The notes beneath the pieces are model-generated. The model ran no database searches, was not told where the DNA came from, and saw only the letters and a program-made list of their open reading frames with translations. Both the position numbers and the translations under genes were made by a program. Below, in pieces: positions 1 through 6,678 of a DNA stretch of 13,183 nucleotides. Origin of the DNA: Propionibacteriaceae bacterium (GTDB lineage Bacteria > Actinomycetota > Actinomycetes > Propionibacteriales > Propionibacteriaceae); NCBI GenBank assembly GCA_003153855.1, contig PMBM01000032.1, forward strand, positions 1-13,183, in the 5' to 3' direction. How positions within the stretch are numbered: position 1 is the stretch's first letter; every line of letters starts with the position of its first letter.

Positions 1-236
1 AGGAGGCCCACGTCTTTGATGGACGCGGCGAGCTCGGAGAGCTGGTCCTCGTCGAAGGCCGTGCGAGGCTGGCGCGGGTTCGGCGTGATGGATCCGACAG
101 GGATCTCCGCGAAACTCGCGCCCTCGGGCATCGCGACCGGGGCTGCGTTCGGATTGGCGGCGTGATCGGTGTCAGTGTTCTGGAACAGTTCGCCGAGGCC
201 TCGGCCGAGTCCTGCGGGCTTGGTGCGGGTGGCCAT
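1..236 (-). CDS. parB: ParB chromosome partitioning protein (N-terminal part; gene runs off the left edge)
   Basis: ParB is the CTP-dependent clamp that loads at parS, spreads over origin-proximal DNA and works with ParA to segregate the new origins. Only about the first 78 residues are in the window. The N-terminus has the usual short Gly/Arg-rich lead GLGRGLGELF (about residues 9-18). The start of the ParB/Srx domain follows at about residues 42-78, with the family signature I-x-PNPRQPR-x-x-FDE and then L-x-ELA-x-SI. The ATG at 236 shares one base with the parA stop (TGATG), so the two genes are almost certainly co-transcribed and translationally coupled. The CTP-binding box, helix-turn-helix and dimerisation domains lie outside the window. 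The identification rests on these motifs plus the position after parA, and is very secure. Confidence 0.95.
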   Translation of the reverse strand, partial: MATRTKPAGLGRGLGELFQNTDTDHAANPNAAPVAMPEGASFAEIPVGSITPNPRQPRTAFDEDQLSELAASIKDVGL

Positions 237-1081
237 CACTGAGCTCCTTCACGATGGGCGATCTCATGGGCGGCCTGTGCGTAGGCGTCGGCTCCGGGCG
301 ACCCGGGCGAGTACGACATCACGGTCTGGCCGTAGCTCGGGGCCTCCGAGACCCGGACGGAACGGGGGATCGCGGCTTCGAGTGTCTGCGTCGGGAAGTG
401 ACGCCGCACCTCGTCGGCCACCTGGGCCGAGAGCTTGGTCCGCCCGTCGTACATCGTGAGGATCACCGTCGAGACCTGGAGTCGGTCGTTGAGGTTGCCC
501 TTGACGAGGTTGATGGTACGGACGAGCTGGGACACGCCCTCGAGGGCGTAGTACTCGCACTGGATCGGGATGAGGATCTCTTTCGCTGCGACCAAGGCGT
601 TGAGGGTGAGCAACCCCAGGGATGGCGGGCAGTCAAGGATCACGTAGTCGTAGAGGTTGGCGCTCAGGTAGGTGGTGAGCGCGTCGAGCAGTCTGTGCTC
701 TCTTCCGACGATGCTGACGAGCTCGATCTCAGCGGCGGCGAGATCGATGGTCGCCGGCAGGACCGAGAGGCCATGGGCCTCGGGGCTGGCCACGACGTGC
801 CAAGCCATCTCGTCCTGCTCGATCAAGACCTCGTACGTGCCGCGGACCCCTTGGCGATGGTCGACGCCGAGCGCGGTGGACGCGTTGCCCTGAGGATCCA
901 TATCCACGAGCAGGACGCGAAGGCCACCGTTCGCCAGGGCCGCGGCCAGGTTCACAGCGGTCGTCGTCTTCCCGACGCCACCCTTCTGGTTGACGACGAC
1001 CATGACCCTGGTGCCTGGAGGCTGGGGCAATGTTTCACGTGAAACGGTGCCGGAGCTCGCCTCGCCGGGTGCCTCGCTCAT
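236..1081 (-). CDS. parA: ParA chromosome partitioning ATPase (Soj family)
   Basis: ParA is a deviant-Walker-A ATPase that binds DNA non-specifically as an ATP dimer; ParB stimulates its ATPase and this drives origin segregation. With the start chosen here it has 281 residues, a normal length. Visible motifs: KGGVGKTTT at residues 33-41 with the signature lysine K33, then VDMDPQGNAST, then the Walker B region VILDCPPSLGLLTLNAL. The ATG at 1081 is chosen because GAGAGG lies 7 bases upstream; a TTG 30 bases further upstream is open but has no such support. A start at Met27 is possible but would leave the parS-encoded VSRET segment (residues 13-17) outside the protein. The stop overlaps the parB start by one base. 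Its usual upstream neighbour rsmG is separated from it by the feo operon, so it needs its own promoter in 1082-1447. Confidence 0.96.
   Translation of the reverse strand: MSEAPGEASSGTVSRETLPQPPGTRVMVVVNQKGGVGKTTTAVNLAAALANGGLRVLLVDMDPQGNASTALGVDHRQGVRGTYEVLIEQDEMAWHVVASPEAHGLSVLPATIDLAAAEIELVSIVGREHRLLDALTTYLSANLYDYVILDCPPSLGLLTLNALVAAKEILIPIQCEYYALEGVSQLVRTINLVKGNLNDRLQVSTVILTMYDGRTKLSAQVADEVRRHFPTQTLEAAIPRSVRVSEAPSYGQTVMSYSPGSPGADAYAQAAHEIAHREGAQ
1031..1046. other. parS: parS centromere site inside parA
   Basis: The sequence TGTTTCACGTGAAACG matches the near-universal parS consensus TGTTTCACGTGAAACA at 15 of 16 positions. It contains the perfect 14-base palindrome at 1032-1045. It lies within the parA coding region and encodes residues V-S-R-E-T near the N-terminus. 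It should be a ParB loading site. No second site with an intact palindromic core was seen in the window. Confidence 0.93.
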
Positions 1082-1447
1082 ACGCTCGCCTCTCGTCGCT
1101 GCCCTCACCAACAGCCTGGAACACTACCGGCCGCCCGCGCCATACAAGACCACCGACCACGTCGCACCACCCTTGAATACGGGCACCGCCTCAGGCCCGC
1201 GACCCCTCATTGTCGTCGGCCCCCGAGCAGGGGCAGGCTCACAGCACCACACGGCGGAGTGATCCCGAAGGACCTCAGTCCGCCGCCGGGTAGAACTGCT
1301 GCTCTCGCGCGTCGGGCGGGAGGCTTCGCACCTGCTGTTCGAGCCTTGCCTCCTGCCCGCCGATCCTGTATCTCTTTGTGTGTCTATCTCTTTATCTTTT
1401 TATTCCTCTCGATAGACCGACCACCCGCGTGGAGTCCCGGAATTTGG
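1082..1447. promoter_or_regulatory. Divergent intergenic region between parA and feoA
   Basis: About 366 bases without a convincing gene. Towards parA (minus strand) there is a possible -10, TAGTGT at 1121-1126, with TTGTAT (1142-1147, spacing 15) or GTCTTG (1145-1150, spacing 18) as a weak -35, and a ribosome binding site GAGAGG at 1089-1094. Towards feoA the notable element is a pyrimidine/AT-rich tract at 1371-1410, with only 6 purines in 40 bases, standing out from the GC-rich surroundings. Short overlapping open frames here have no recognisable protein features. No terminator-like hairpin with a T tract was seen. Confidence 0.45.
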
Positions 1448-1466
1448 GAAGGGTAGCCTTACCAAT
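1448..1466 (+). promoter_or_regulatory. Candidate IdeR/DtxR iron box overlapping the feoA promoter
   Basis: The 19 bases directly before the feoA ATG match the IdeR/DtxR consensus TTAGGTTAGSCTAACCTAA at 13 of 19 positions, including the central run TAGCCT. TAGCCT at 1454-1459 also fits a TAnnnT -10 hexamer ending 7 bases before the ATG, as in leaderless actinobacterial transcripts. IdeR bound to Fe2+ would then cover the -10 element and silence feoABC when iron is plentiful. No good -35 is visible. The consensus is established; the assignment here is inference. Confidence 0.6.
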
Positions 1467-1697
1467 ATGACCTCCAGCACCGACCTGGCCAGCGCCCCGC
1501 TCGGCACGTCGCTGACACTCGTCGGGATCGACGACGCAGCGAACCGCAGGCGTCTGGCGACGCTCGGTCTCCGAGAGGGTGCAACCTTCCGCCTGCTGAC
1601 CCGCACGATCGGTGGCGGCAGGATCGTGCTGGTGGGCGGGTCCCGGATCGCGCTCAGCCGCGACCTCGTTCACAGACTCCGCACCCGCGTCGCCTGA
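1467..1697 (+). CDS. feoA: FeoA, small SH3-like cytosolic partner of the FeoB ferrous iron transporter
   Basis: FeoA is a small SH3-like beta-barrel protein needed for full FeoB activity, probably by contacting the FeoB G domain on the cytosolic face. This one has 76 residues, normal for the family. It shows the typical pattern: a strand plus I-D-x-A, then RRRLATLGLREGATFRLL (about residues 27-44), then GGGRIVLVGGSRIALSRDLVHRL, matching the FeoA core in which a leucine-rich GL-x-G turn is followed by strands carrying G-x-R-x-AL. The ATG lies immediately after the candidate IdeR box. GAAGGG is 13 bases upstream, rather far for a ribosome binding site, which together with a TAnnnT element 7 bases upstream suggests a leaderless message. 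The stop overlaps the feoB start (TGATG), so FeoA and FeoB are coupled. Confidence 0.9.
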   Translation: MTSSTDLASAPLGTSLTLVGIDDAANRRRLATLGLREGATFRLLTRTIGGGRIVLVGGSRIALSRDLVHRLRTRVA

Positions 1698-3730
1698 TGA
1701 GCGACTCGACGCGCGTGCGCCTGCCGCTGACCCCCGCCAAGACGCCGCTCCCCTCGGCCAAGGCGTGCTGTCATGAGATCCCACAGCACACAGCCGGCGT
1801 GGACGCTGCCGTCGTCGCCCTTGTCGGAGCGCCGAACACCGGCAAGTCGACCCTCTTCAACGGCCTCACCGGCTCGCGCGTCACGATGGGCAACTGGCCG
1901 GGGACGACGGTGGAAGTCTCGAAGGGCGTCTGGCGTACGACCCTCCAGTCGCCTAGTTGCAACTGCGAGACCTGCACCTGCGCGAACGACGAGTCTCCGC
2001 TGGCGATCACTCTGCTCGACCTGCCCGGTGCGTACAGCCTCGATGCGCACTCCCCGGACGAGCAGCTGACGCGAGGCCTCCTCCAGGACGGGCCGGTCTC
2101 CGAGCGGCCCGACCTCTGCATCGTGACGATCGACGCGTCCCGGATGGCGCACGGGCTCTACCTGGTCGCTCAGGTCCGCGAGCTCGCGATGCGTGTCGTC
2201 GTCGCCGTGACCATGTCCGACATCGCCGCACAACGCGAGATGTCCGTCGACACCGCGCTTCTGTCCCGCGCGCTCGGCTGCCCCGTCGTTGAGACCGACC
2301 CCCGCCGCCGCACAGGGCTGGTCCCGTTGGCGGCCGCCGTCCGTACAGCCCTTGCCGACCCCGTGCCCGCACCGCGTCCCGTTCCCCCCACCGACGACGC
2401 GCTCGTCCTCGACGACGACCGCTTCACGTGGCTCTCAGAGGCGGCCGAGCGGGCAACCGTCGCACCGGGCAATGATCGGCTCACCCTCTCCGACAAGGTC
2501 GATCGTTGGGTGACGGCTCCCATCGCCGGCCCGGTGATCTTCCTCGCTGTCATGTGGGCCGTCTTCCAGATCACGACGGCGGTCGCGGCTCCGCTCCAGA
2601 ACGCACTCGACGGCTTCTTCTCGGGTCCGGTCAGCCACGCGGTCACAGCCCTGCTCACTCTTGCCCACCTCAACGGAACGTGGGTCGAAGGGCTCCTCGT
2701 CAACGGCCTCGTCGCCGGCGTCGGGATGCTGCTCACGTTCGTACCGCTGATGGCCCTGATGTTCCTCCTTCTCGCGCTGCTCGAGGACTCCGGCTACCTC
2801 GCCCGTGCGGCCGTGGTCACGGATCGCCTCATGCGCACGATGGGCCTTCCCGGACGGGCGTTCCTGCCGCTGGTCGTGGGCTTCGGCTGCAACGTCCCAG
2901 CGATCTCGGCGACGCGCATCCTCCCCGACGCGCGGCAACGGCTCCTCACGGTCCTCCTCGTACCCTTCACCTCCTGCTCCGCCCGCCTCACCGTCTTCGT
3001 CATGCTCGGCACGGTCTTCTTCGGCACCAACGCCGGGACGGCGGTCTTCGCGATGTACGTCGCGTCGGTCGCTCTGGTCGTGCTCGTCGGACTCCTGCTC
3101 CGTCGCACGCTGTGGCGCACTATGGGCGCGGAGCCCTTGATCATCGACCTCCCCGCGTACCACCTGCCGACGCTGCGCCTCACCGCCTCCGTCGTGTGGC
3201 AGCGACTTCGGGGCTTCCTCAGGACGGCCTCCGGCATCATCGTCGTCACCGTGTGCGCCGTGTGGCTCCTGCAGTCCGTGCCGACCACCGGCGGCCAGTC
3301 CTTCGGTCAGGTCCCCGTCGAGGACTCCGTGTACGGAGTCGTCGCGCGCACGATCGCGCCAGTGTTCGCTCCGGCGGGCTTCGACCAGTGGCAGACAGCG
3401 TCGGCGCTCATCGTCGGCTTCGTGGCCAAGGAAGCGGTCATCAGCTCGTGGGCCCAGACGTACGCCACAGAGCAACCGGCGCCCGGACAGACAGGCCTCC
3501 TCGGCGACCACATCCAGGCCGCGTTCGTACAGTCCTCCGGCGGCCACCCGCTCCCGGCCGTGCTGGCGTTCATGGTCTTCCTGCTCGCCTACACCCCCTG
3601 CGTCGCCACCCTCGCGGCGCAGCGACGCGAGGTCGGTCTGAAGTGGACGCTGTTCGGCGTCGCGATGCAGCTCACCACCGCCTGGCTGCTCGCCGTCGCG
3701 GTCTTCCAGATCGGACGGCTGTTCTGGTGA
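1697..3730 (+). CDS. feoB: FeoB ferrous iron transporter with N-terminal GTPase domain and an unusual cysteine cluster
   Basis: FeoB imports Fe2+ across the cytoplasmic membrane. Its 677 residues are shorter than E. coli FeoB (about 770). The N-terminal G domain has G1 GAPNTGKST (residues 44-52), G2 NWPGTTV (66-72), G3 DLPG (108-111) and a G4-like TMSD instead of the common NxxD, acceptable under an [N/T]KxD pattern. The membrane part begins near PIAGPVIFLAVMW and contains the two Gate motifs: LLEDSGYLARAA with GFGCNVPAISATR (C398) and PFTSCSARL (C427). It ends with TPCVATLAAQRRE (C635) and a last helix. Two oddities: an N-terminal extension carrying CCH at residues 24-26, and CNCETCTC (C88, C90, C93, C95) between G2 and G3, which could bind a metal or Fe-S cluster. 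The start shares one base with the feoA stop. The stop overlaps the feoC-like start. Confidence 0.97.
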   Translation: MSDSTRVRLPLTPAKTPLPSAKACCHEIPQHTAGVDAAVVALVGAPNTGKSTLFNGLTGSRVTMGNWPGTTVEVSKGVWRTTLQSPSCNCETCTCANDESPLAITLLDLPGAYSLDAHSPDEQLTRGLLQDGPVSERPDLCIVTIDASRMAHGLYLVAQVRELAMRVVVAVTMSDIAAQREMSVDTALLSRALGCPVVETDPRRRTGLVPLAAAVRTALADPVPAPRPVPPTDDALVLDDDRFTWLSEAAERATVAPGNDRLTLSDKVDRWVTAPIAGPVIFLAVMWAVFQITTAVAAPLQNALDGFFSGPVSHAVTALLTLAHLNGTWVEGLLVNGLVAGVGMLLTFVPLMALMFLLLALLEDSGYLARAAVVTDRLMRTMGLPGRAFLPLVVGFGCNVPAISATRILPDARQRLLTVLLVPFTSCSARLTVFVMLGTVFFGTNAGTAVFAMYVASVALVVLVGLLLRRTLWRTMGAEPLIIDLPAYHLPTLRLTASVVWQRLRGFLRTASGIIVVTVCAVWLLQSVPTTGGQSFGQVPVEDSVYGVVARTIAPVFAPAGFDQWQTASALIVGFVAKEAVISSWAQTYATEQPAPGQTGLLGDHIQAAFVQSSGGHPLPAVLAFMVFLLAYTPCVATLAAQRREVGLKWTLFGVAMQLTTAWLLAVAVFQIGRLFW

Positions 3731-4005
3731 GCGGCCCGTTGCACCTTGTCCTCGCAGAGATCACCGCGGGCACACCCACGCTCACGGAGATCAGCCGGCG
3801 AACCGGCCTGACGCTCGACGTCGTCCACGCCGCGATCGACCACCTCGTACGCGCGGGCCGGATCACCAGCACGCAGCTGTCGCTGGGCTGCCCAACCGGA
3901 GGGTGCGGTACGTGCTCGTCGTCGGGCGGCTGCTCGCTGCCGGCAGCTGTCGGCCGACGCCGCCCCGGGCTCGTGAGCCTCAGCCTGACCCAGCGCGTCG
4001 CCTGA
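3727..4005 (+). CDS. feoC: FeoC-like winged-helix protein with four-cysteine cluster
   Basis: Starting at the GTG that overlaps the feoB stop (GTGA), this gene encodes 92 residues. Residues 5-50 read as a winged helix: a first helix LHLVLAEI, then LTEISRRTGLTLDVVHAAIDHLVRAGRI, typical of a helix-turn-helix followed by a wing. The wing region holds C55-x4-C60-x2-C63-x5-C69 in the sequence CPTGGCGTCSSSGGC. This resembles the cysteine motif of enterobacterial FeoC, which binds an Fe-S cluster and modulates FeoB stability or activity. Position as third gene of the feo operon supports the call. The homology to enterobacterial FeoC is inferred from architecture, not demonstrated. A purely transcriptional regulator is the alternative. 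Only 9 bases separate its stop from the convergent rsmG stop, with no room for a separate terminator. Confidence 0.8.
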   Translation: MSGPLHLVLAEITAGTPTLTEISRRTGLTLDVVHAAIDHLVRAGRITSTQLSLGCPTGGCGTCSSSGGCSLPAAVGRRRPGLVSLSLTQRVA

Positions 4006-4014
4006 GCGAGCCGA

Positions 4015-4653
4015 TCAGCCCGCGCGCCGCACCTTCACCACGTACGTGGGGTCGGCGTCGTCGTGGGCTCGCACCGTCAGGACCTGTGCATCCAGGTGCG
4101 CCTTCTGCAGCTGGCCGCGGGCGGTCGTCACCTCGTCGGCAGCCGAGGAACCCTTGATGGCGAGCATGACCCCGTCCGGGAGGTACAGGCGGGAGGTCCA
4201 CGTGATCAGCTGCGGCAGCTTCGCGACAGCGCGACTCGTGACGACGTCGTAGGTGTGCTTGTGCTCCTCGGCGCGACCGCGCACGAGCCGCACGCGATCG
4301 CCCAGGTCCAGCTCCTCCAGCGTCAGCGTGAGGAAGTCGGCCCGCCTCAGCAGGGGCTCGAGCAGGACGACGTCGAGGTCCGGCCGCAGGATGGCCAACG
4401 GGATGCCCGGCAACCCGGCACCTGAGCCGACATCGACCACAGTCGCCCCGGAGGGGATCAGCCCGGCAATGGCCGCGCAGTTGAGGATGTGCCGCTCCCA
4501 CAGCCGCGGCACCTCGCGCGGGCCGATGAGGCCCCACTCGACGCCGCGCGTGGCGAGCACGGACACGTACGACTCGATCGTGCCGAGCGACTCCCCGTAC
4601 AGCTCACTGACCGCTGCAGGGGTCGGCTGCGTCTTCGTCGCGTCGTCGCTCAT
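4015..4653 (-). CDS. rsmG: RsmG (GidB), 16S rRNA m7G527 methyltransferase
   Basis: RsmG uses S-adenosylmethionine to methylate N7 of G527 (E. coli numbering) in 16S rRNA; loss of the enzyme commonly gives low-level streptomycin resistance. The 212-residue protein carries LWERHILNC (residues 51-59), the SAM-binding motif [12 protein letters not shown] (74-85), an acidic strand end LLEP and the TSRAVAKL segment typical of the family. The ATG at 4653 is preferred over an adjacent TTG because it sits in a TGATG overlap with the jag stop. No separate ribosome binding site is evident, which suggests translational coupling. It is the last gene of the rpmH-led unit and converges on feoC. In most actinobacteria parA follows directly; here it does not. 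Confidence 0.96.
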   Translation of the reverse strand: MSDDATKTQPTPAAVSELYGESLGTIESYVSVLATRGVEWGLIGPREVPRLWERHILNCAAIAGLIPSGATVVDVGSGAGLPGIPLAILRPDLDVVLLEPLLRRADFLTLTLEELDLGDRVRLVRGRAEEHKHTYDVVTSRAVAKLPQLITWTSRLYLPDGVMLAIKGSSAADEVTTARGQLQKAHLDAQVLTVRAHDDADPTYVVKVRRAG

Positions 4654-5216
4654 CAAGCGGGGCGTACGACAACGCAGCGGCGGGGCTCTTCGCCCTCCGA
4701 CTCGCTGACGAGGCCGGCGGCCGCGACGACGTCGTGGACGATCTTGCGCTCGAACGGGTTCATGGGCGCGAGGCGTACGGGCTCGCCGGACTCCTTCACG
4801 TCGCCGATCGCATCCTTGGCCAGAGCCTCGAGCTCCTTGCGGCGACGGTCGCGGTGGCCCGCGATGTCGAGCATGAGCCGGCTACGACGACCGGTCTCGG
4901 TCATCACGGCCAGGCGAGCGAGCTCCTGCAACGCCTCGAGCACCGAGCCGTCCGACCCGACGAGCATGTCACCGTCGGTGACGATGGACACGTGCGCGCG
5001 GCCGCCCTCGACGTACGTGTCGATGTCGCCGTCCAGGTCGGCGATGTCCAGCAGCTCCTCCAGGTAGTCCGCGGCGATCTCGCCCTCGTTCTCGAGCGTG
5101 TCGGCGCCCGAAGCAGGCTTGCCTTCGGTCTCCTCGTCGGTCTCAGCGGCGTCGACGACTTCCGTGTCGCCGGCCACCTCGTTCGTGACCTCGTCGGACA
5201 CTGTTTGGTCAGTCAT
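4653..5216 (-). CDS. jag: Jag/KhpB (SpoIIIJ-associated) RNA-binding protein with KH and R3H domains
   Basis: This 187-residue protein is encoded directly after yidC, the standard place for Jag (KhpB), an RNA-binding regulator of cell division and envelope functions in several Gram-positives. The first 60 or so residues are strikingly acidic and probably disordered. A KH-like domain follows from [15 protein letters not shown], with its GxxG loop as VGSDGSVL. It is followed by the R3H domain, ending with the R-x3-H signature within [12 protein letters not shown] (E-R-K-I-V-H). No classical N-terminal Jag_N domain is evident. The ATG at 5216 has an excellent ribosome binding site, GGAGG, 5 bases upstream (5222-5226), so translation starts independently of yidC, whose stop is 32 bases away. 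The stop overlaps the rsmG start by one base. Confidence 0.93.
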   Translation of the reverse strand: MTDQTVSDEVTNEVAGDTEVVDAAETDEETEGKPASGADTLENEGEIAADYLEELLDIADLDGDIDTYVEGGRAHVSIVTDGDMLVGSDGSVLEALQELARLAVMTETGRRSRLMLDIAGHRDRRRKELEALAKDAIGDVKESGEPVRLAPMNPFERKIVHDVVAAAGLVSESEGEEPRRCVVVRPA

Positions 5217-5248
5217 CGTTTCCTCCAGTTGCGGGAGTGCTGCGGGCA

Positions 5249-6379
5249 TCAGGCCTCGGCGCCGGTATCGGCCTGGCCCTGAGTCCCAGGGGTCTTCTTG
5301 CGCGTCGAACGCGGCGCGGAGCGGGGCTGCTGCCTCTGGATCTGCTGGCGCTGGATCTGCTGGCGCTGTACGCCCGGCTTGCCGTTCGTCGGCGTTCCGC
5401 TGCTCGAGTCGTCCGAGGACGTCGCGACGCCGACCGGCACGGGTGTGGTCGCGGGGCGCTTCTGCCGCTTGGCGATCCGCTGGGCCTGGATCATCTTCGG
5501 ATCCTTGCCCTTGCGGATCATCCGCTCCTCCCACTCGATGTAGGCGGGCGTGTTGGGCGTGGGGTTGTTGTGGATCAGCAGGTACTGCTGGCCCAGCGTC
5601 CACAGGTTCGACGTCAGCCAGTACACAAGCACGCCGACGGGGATCGAGACGCCCATGAACAGGTACATGACCGGGAAGAGGTAGAGCATCATCTTCTGCT
5701 GCTGGGCGAACGGGCCGGTCAGCGCCTCCGGCGGCATGTTCTTGCTCATGAGCTGGAGCTGGGTCATGAAGAGCACCCCAGTCATCGCCACCATCAGCAC
5801 CAGGGCGGTGATCTGCGTGGCACCGAACGGGCTGATCGGGAAGAACGAGCCGGCGAGCTTCGCACCGAGGATGTCCGACGACTGCAACGACGTGACGAGC
5901 TCCGGGCTCTTCTCGAAGAAGTACCCGACGTTGGCCCCACTCAGTGCGCTGACGTCCTTGACCCGCGACACACCGTTGAGCACCGTGTACAGGGCGATGA
6001 AGATCGGCATCTGAAGAAGCAGCGGTAGGCAGGAAGCGGCGGGGTTGACGCCCTCCTCCTGGTAGAGCTTCATCGTCTCCTGGCCGAGCTTCTCGCGGTC
6101 GGCGCCGTACTTGTCCTGCAGCGCCTTGATCTTCGGCTGGACGAGCTGCATGTTCCGCGCGGAGTTGATCTGCTTGACGAACAACGGGATCAGCAGGGTG
6201 CGGATGACGACGGTCAGGCTCACGATCGACATCACCCAGGTCACGCCCGAGTCGCCGCCGAAGATCGGGGCCCACACCGTGTGCGCGACAACCAGCATGC
6301 CGGACACCGCGCCGTACAGCGGGGCCATGATGGAGTTCAGGAAGTCCCAGAACGCGAGTGGTACGAGCAGAGCGGTCAT
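5249..6379 (-). CDS. yidC: YidC/Oxa1-family membrane protein insertase
   Basis: YidC inserts and folds membrane proteins, alone or with SecYEG. The 376-residue protein lacks the large periplasmic domain of E. coli YidC, as usual in Gram-positives. It has hydrophobic segments near residues 20-40 and 46-66, the second containing R60, the conserved positive residue of the hydrophilic groove (VVIRTLLIPLFVKQI). A cytosolic hairpin follows (MQLVQPKIKALQDKYG ... LYQEEGVNP), then three more membrane segments starting at LPLLLQMPIFIALYTVLNG. No signal-peptidase II lipobox is visible. The C-terminal tail is long, basic and low-complexity, with a repeated RQQIQ. Basic tails are typical of YidC homologues that bind ribosomes. 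The ATG overlaps the yidD stop (ATGA); AGGGG lies about 7 bases upstream. The next gene, jag, starts 32 bases after the stop. Confidence 0.96.
   Translation of the reverse strand: MTALLVPLAFWDFLNSIMAPLYGAVSGMLVVAHTVWAPIFGGDSGVTWVMSIVSLTVVIRTLLIPLFVKQINSARNMQLVQPKIKALQDKYGADREKLGQETMKLYQEEGVNPAASCLPLLLQMPIFIALYTVLNGVSRVKDVSALSGANVGYFFEKSPELVTSLQSSDILGAKLAGSFFPISPFGATQITALVLMVAMTGVLFMTQLQLMSKNMPPEALTGPFAQQQKMMLYLFPVMYLFMGVSIPVGVLVYWLTSNLWTLGQQYLLIHNNPTPNTPAYIEWEERMIRKGKDPKMIQAQRIAKRQKRPATTPVPVGVATSSDDSSSGTPTNGKPGVQRQQIQRQQIQRQQPRSAPRSTRKKTPGTQGQADTGAEA
5336..5368 (-). repeat. 15-bp tandem repeat in the yidC tail
   Basis: The 15-base unit CTGGATCTGCTGGCG occurs twice without a gap (5336-5350 and 5351-5365) and is followed by CTG, the start of a third unit. 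On the minus strand it encodes RQQIQ-RQQIQ-RQQ in the basic YidC C-terminal tail. The unit is a multiple of three, so copy-number change would keep the reading frame. Confidence 0.9.
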
Positions 6380-6678
6380 TCCTTAACCCCTGACGCTGCG
6401 GAGCCGACCGGCCCCTTCGTAGATGCTGTGGCGGCCTGCTCCGCGAGCCAGAGCTCGGCCTCGGGAGTGCCGGGAACGTAGTCGACGCCACCCATCGACC
6501 ACGGGTGGCAGCGTCCGATGCGCCGGATCGTCAGCCAGCTGCCGACGATGGCGCCGTGGACCTCGAGCGCACGGAGTCCGTACGCCGAGCAGGTCGGGTG
6601 GTACTTGCAGACGTCGCCGTACAGGGGGGAGATCAGCCGACGCCAGAGCTTCACGAATCCGATGAGTACGTACTTCAT
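6376..6678 (-). CDS. yidD: YidD, membrane protein insertion efficiency factor
   Basis: YidD is a small membrane-associated protein that assists YidC-dependent insertion. From the ATG at 6678 it has 100 residues. It shows the amphipathic N-terminus [20 protein letters not shown], then the family signature [15 protein letters not shown] (C24, C30) and [15 protein letters not shown] (C57). The ATG overlaps the rnpA stop (ATGA), and an AGGCGG lies about 8 bases upstream. A GTG 18 bases further upstream is in frame but would start inside rnpA without benefit. The C-terminal 30 residues after the signature are Ala/Gly/Thr-rich and not conserved. Its stop overlaps the yidC start by four bases. Confidence 0.95.
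   Translation of the reverse strand: MKYVLIGFVKLWRRLISPLYGDVCKYHPTCSAYGLRALEVHGAIVGSWLTIRRIGRCHPWSMGGVDYVPGTPEAELWLAEQAATASTKGPVGSAASGVKE

Noticed and set aside
2420..2435. Second parS-like sequence in feoB (TTCACGTG core)
   Set aside because: Only about 10 of 16 positions match and the palindrome arms are broken, so ParB binding is not expected.
2435..3547. Long open frame (about 370 codons) on the minus strand opposite feoB
   Set aside because: Its product is repetitive in Arg/Asp/Glu/Gly with no domain. It mirrors the high third-position GC of feoB, whose motifs are intact on the plus strand.
2506..3726. Upstream extension of the feoC-like frame through feoB
   Set aside because: The extension is Arg/Pro/His-rich low-complexity sequence in a different frame from feoB. 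Only the part from GTG 3727 has protein-like features.
5598..5606. DnaA-box-like GCGTCCACA inside yidC
   Set aside because: An isolated 7/9 match in coding sequence far from the box clusters is expected by chance.
5217..6491. Upstream extension of the jag frame through yidC
   Set aside because: The sequence is in another frame of the well-supported yidC, and the ATG at 5216 has an excellent ribosome binding site.
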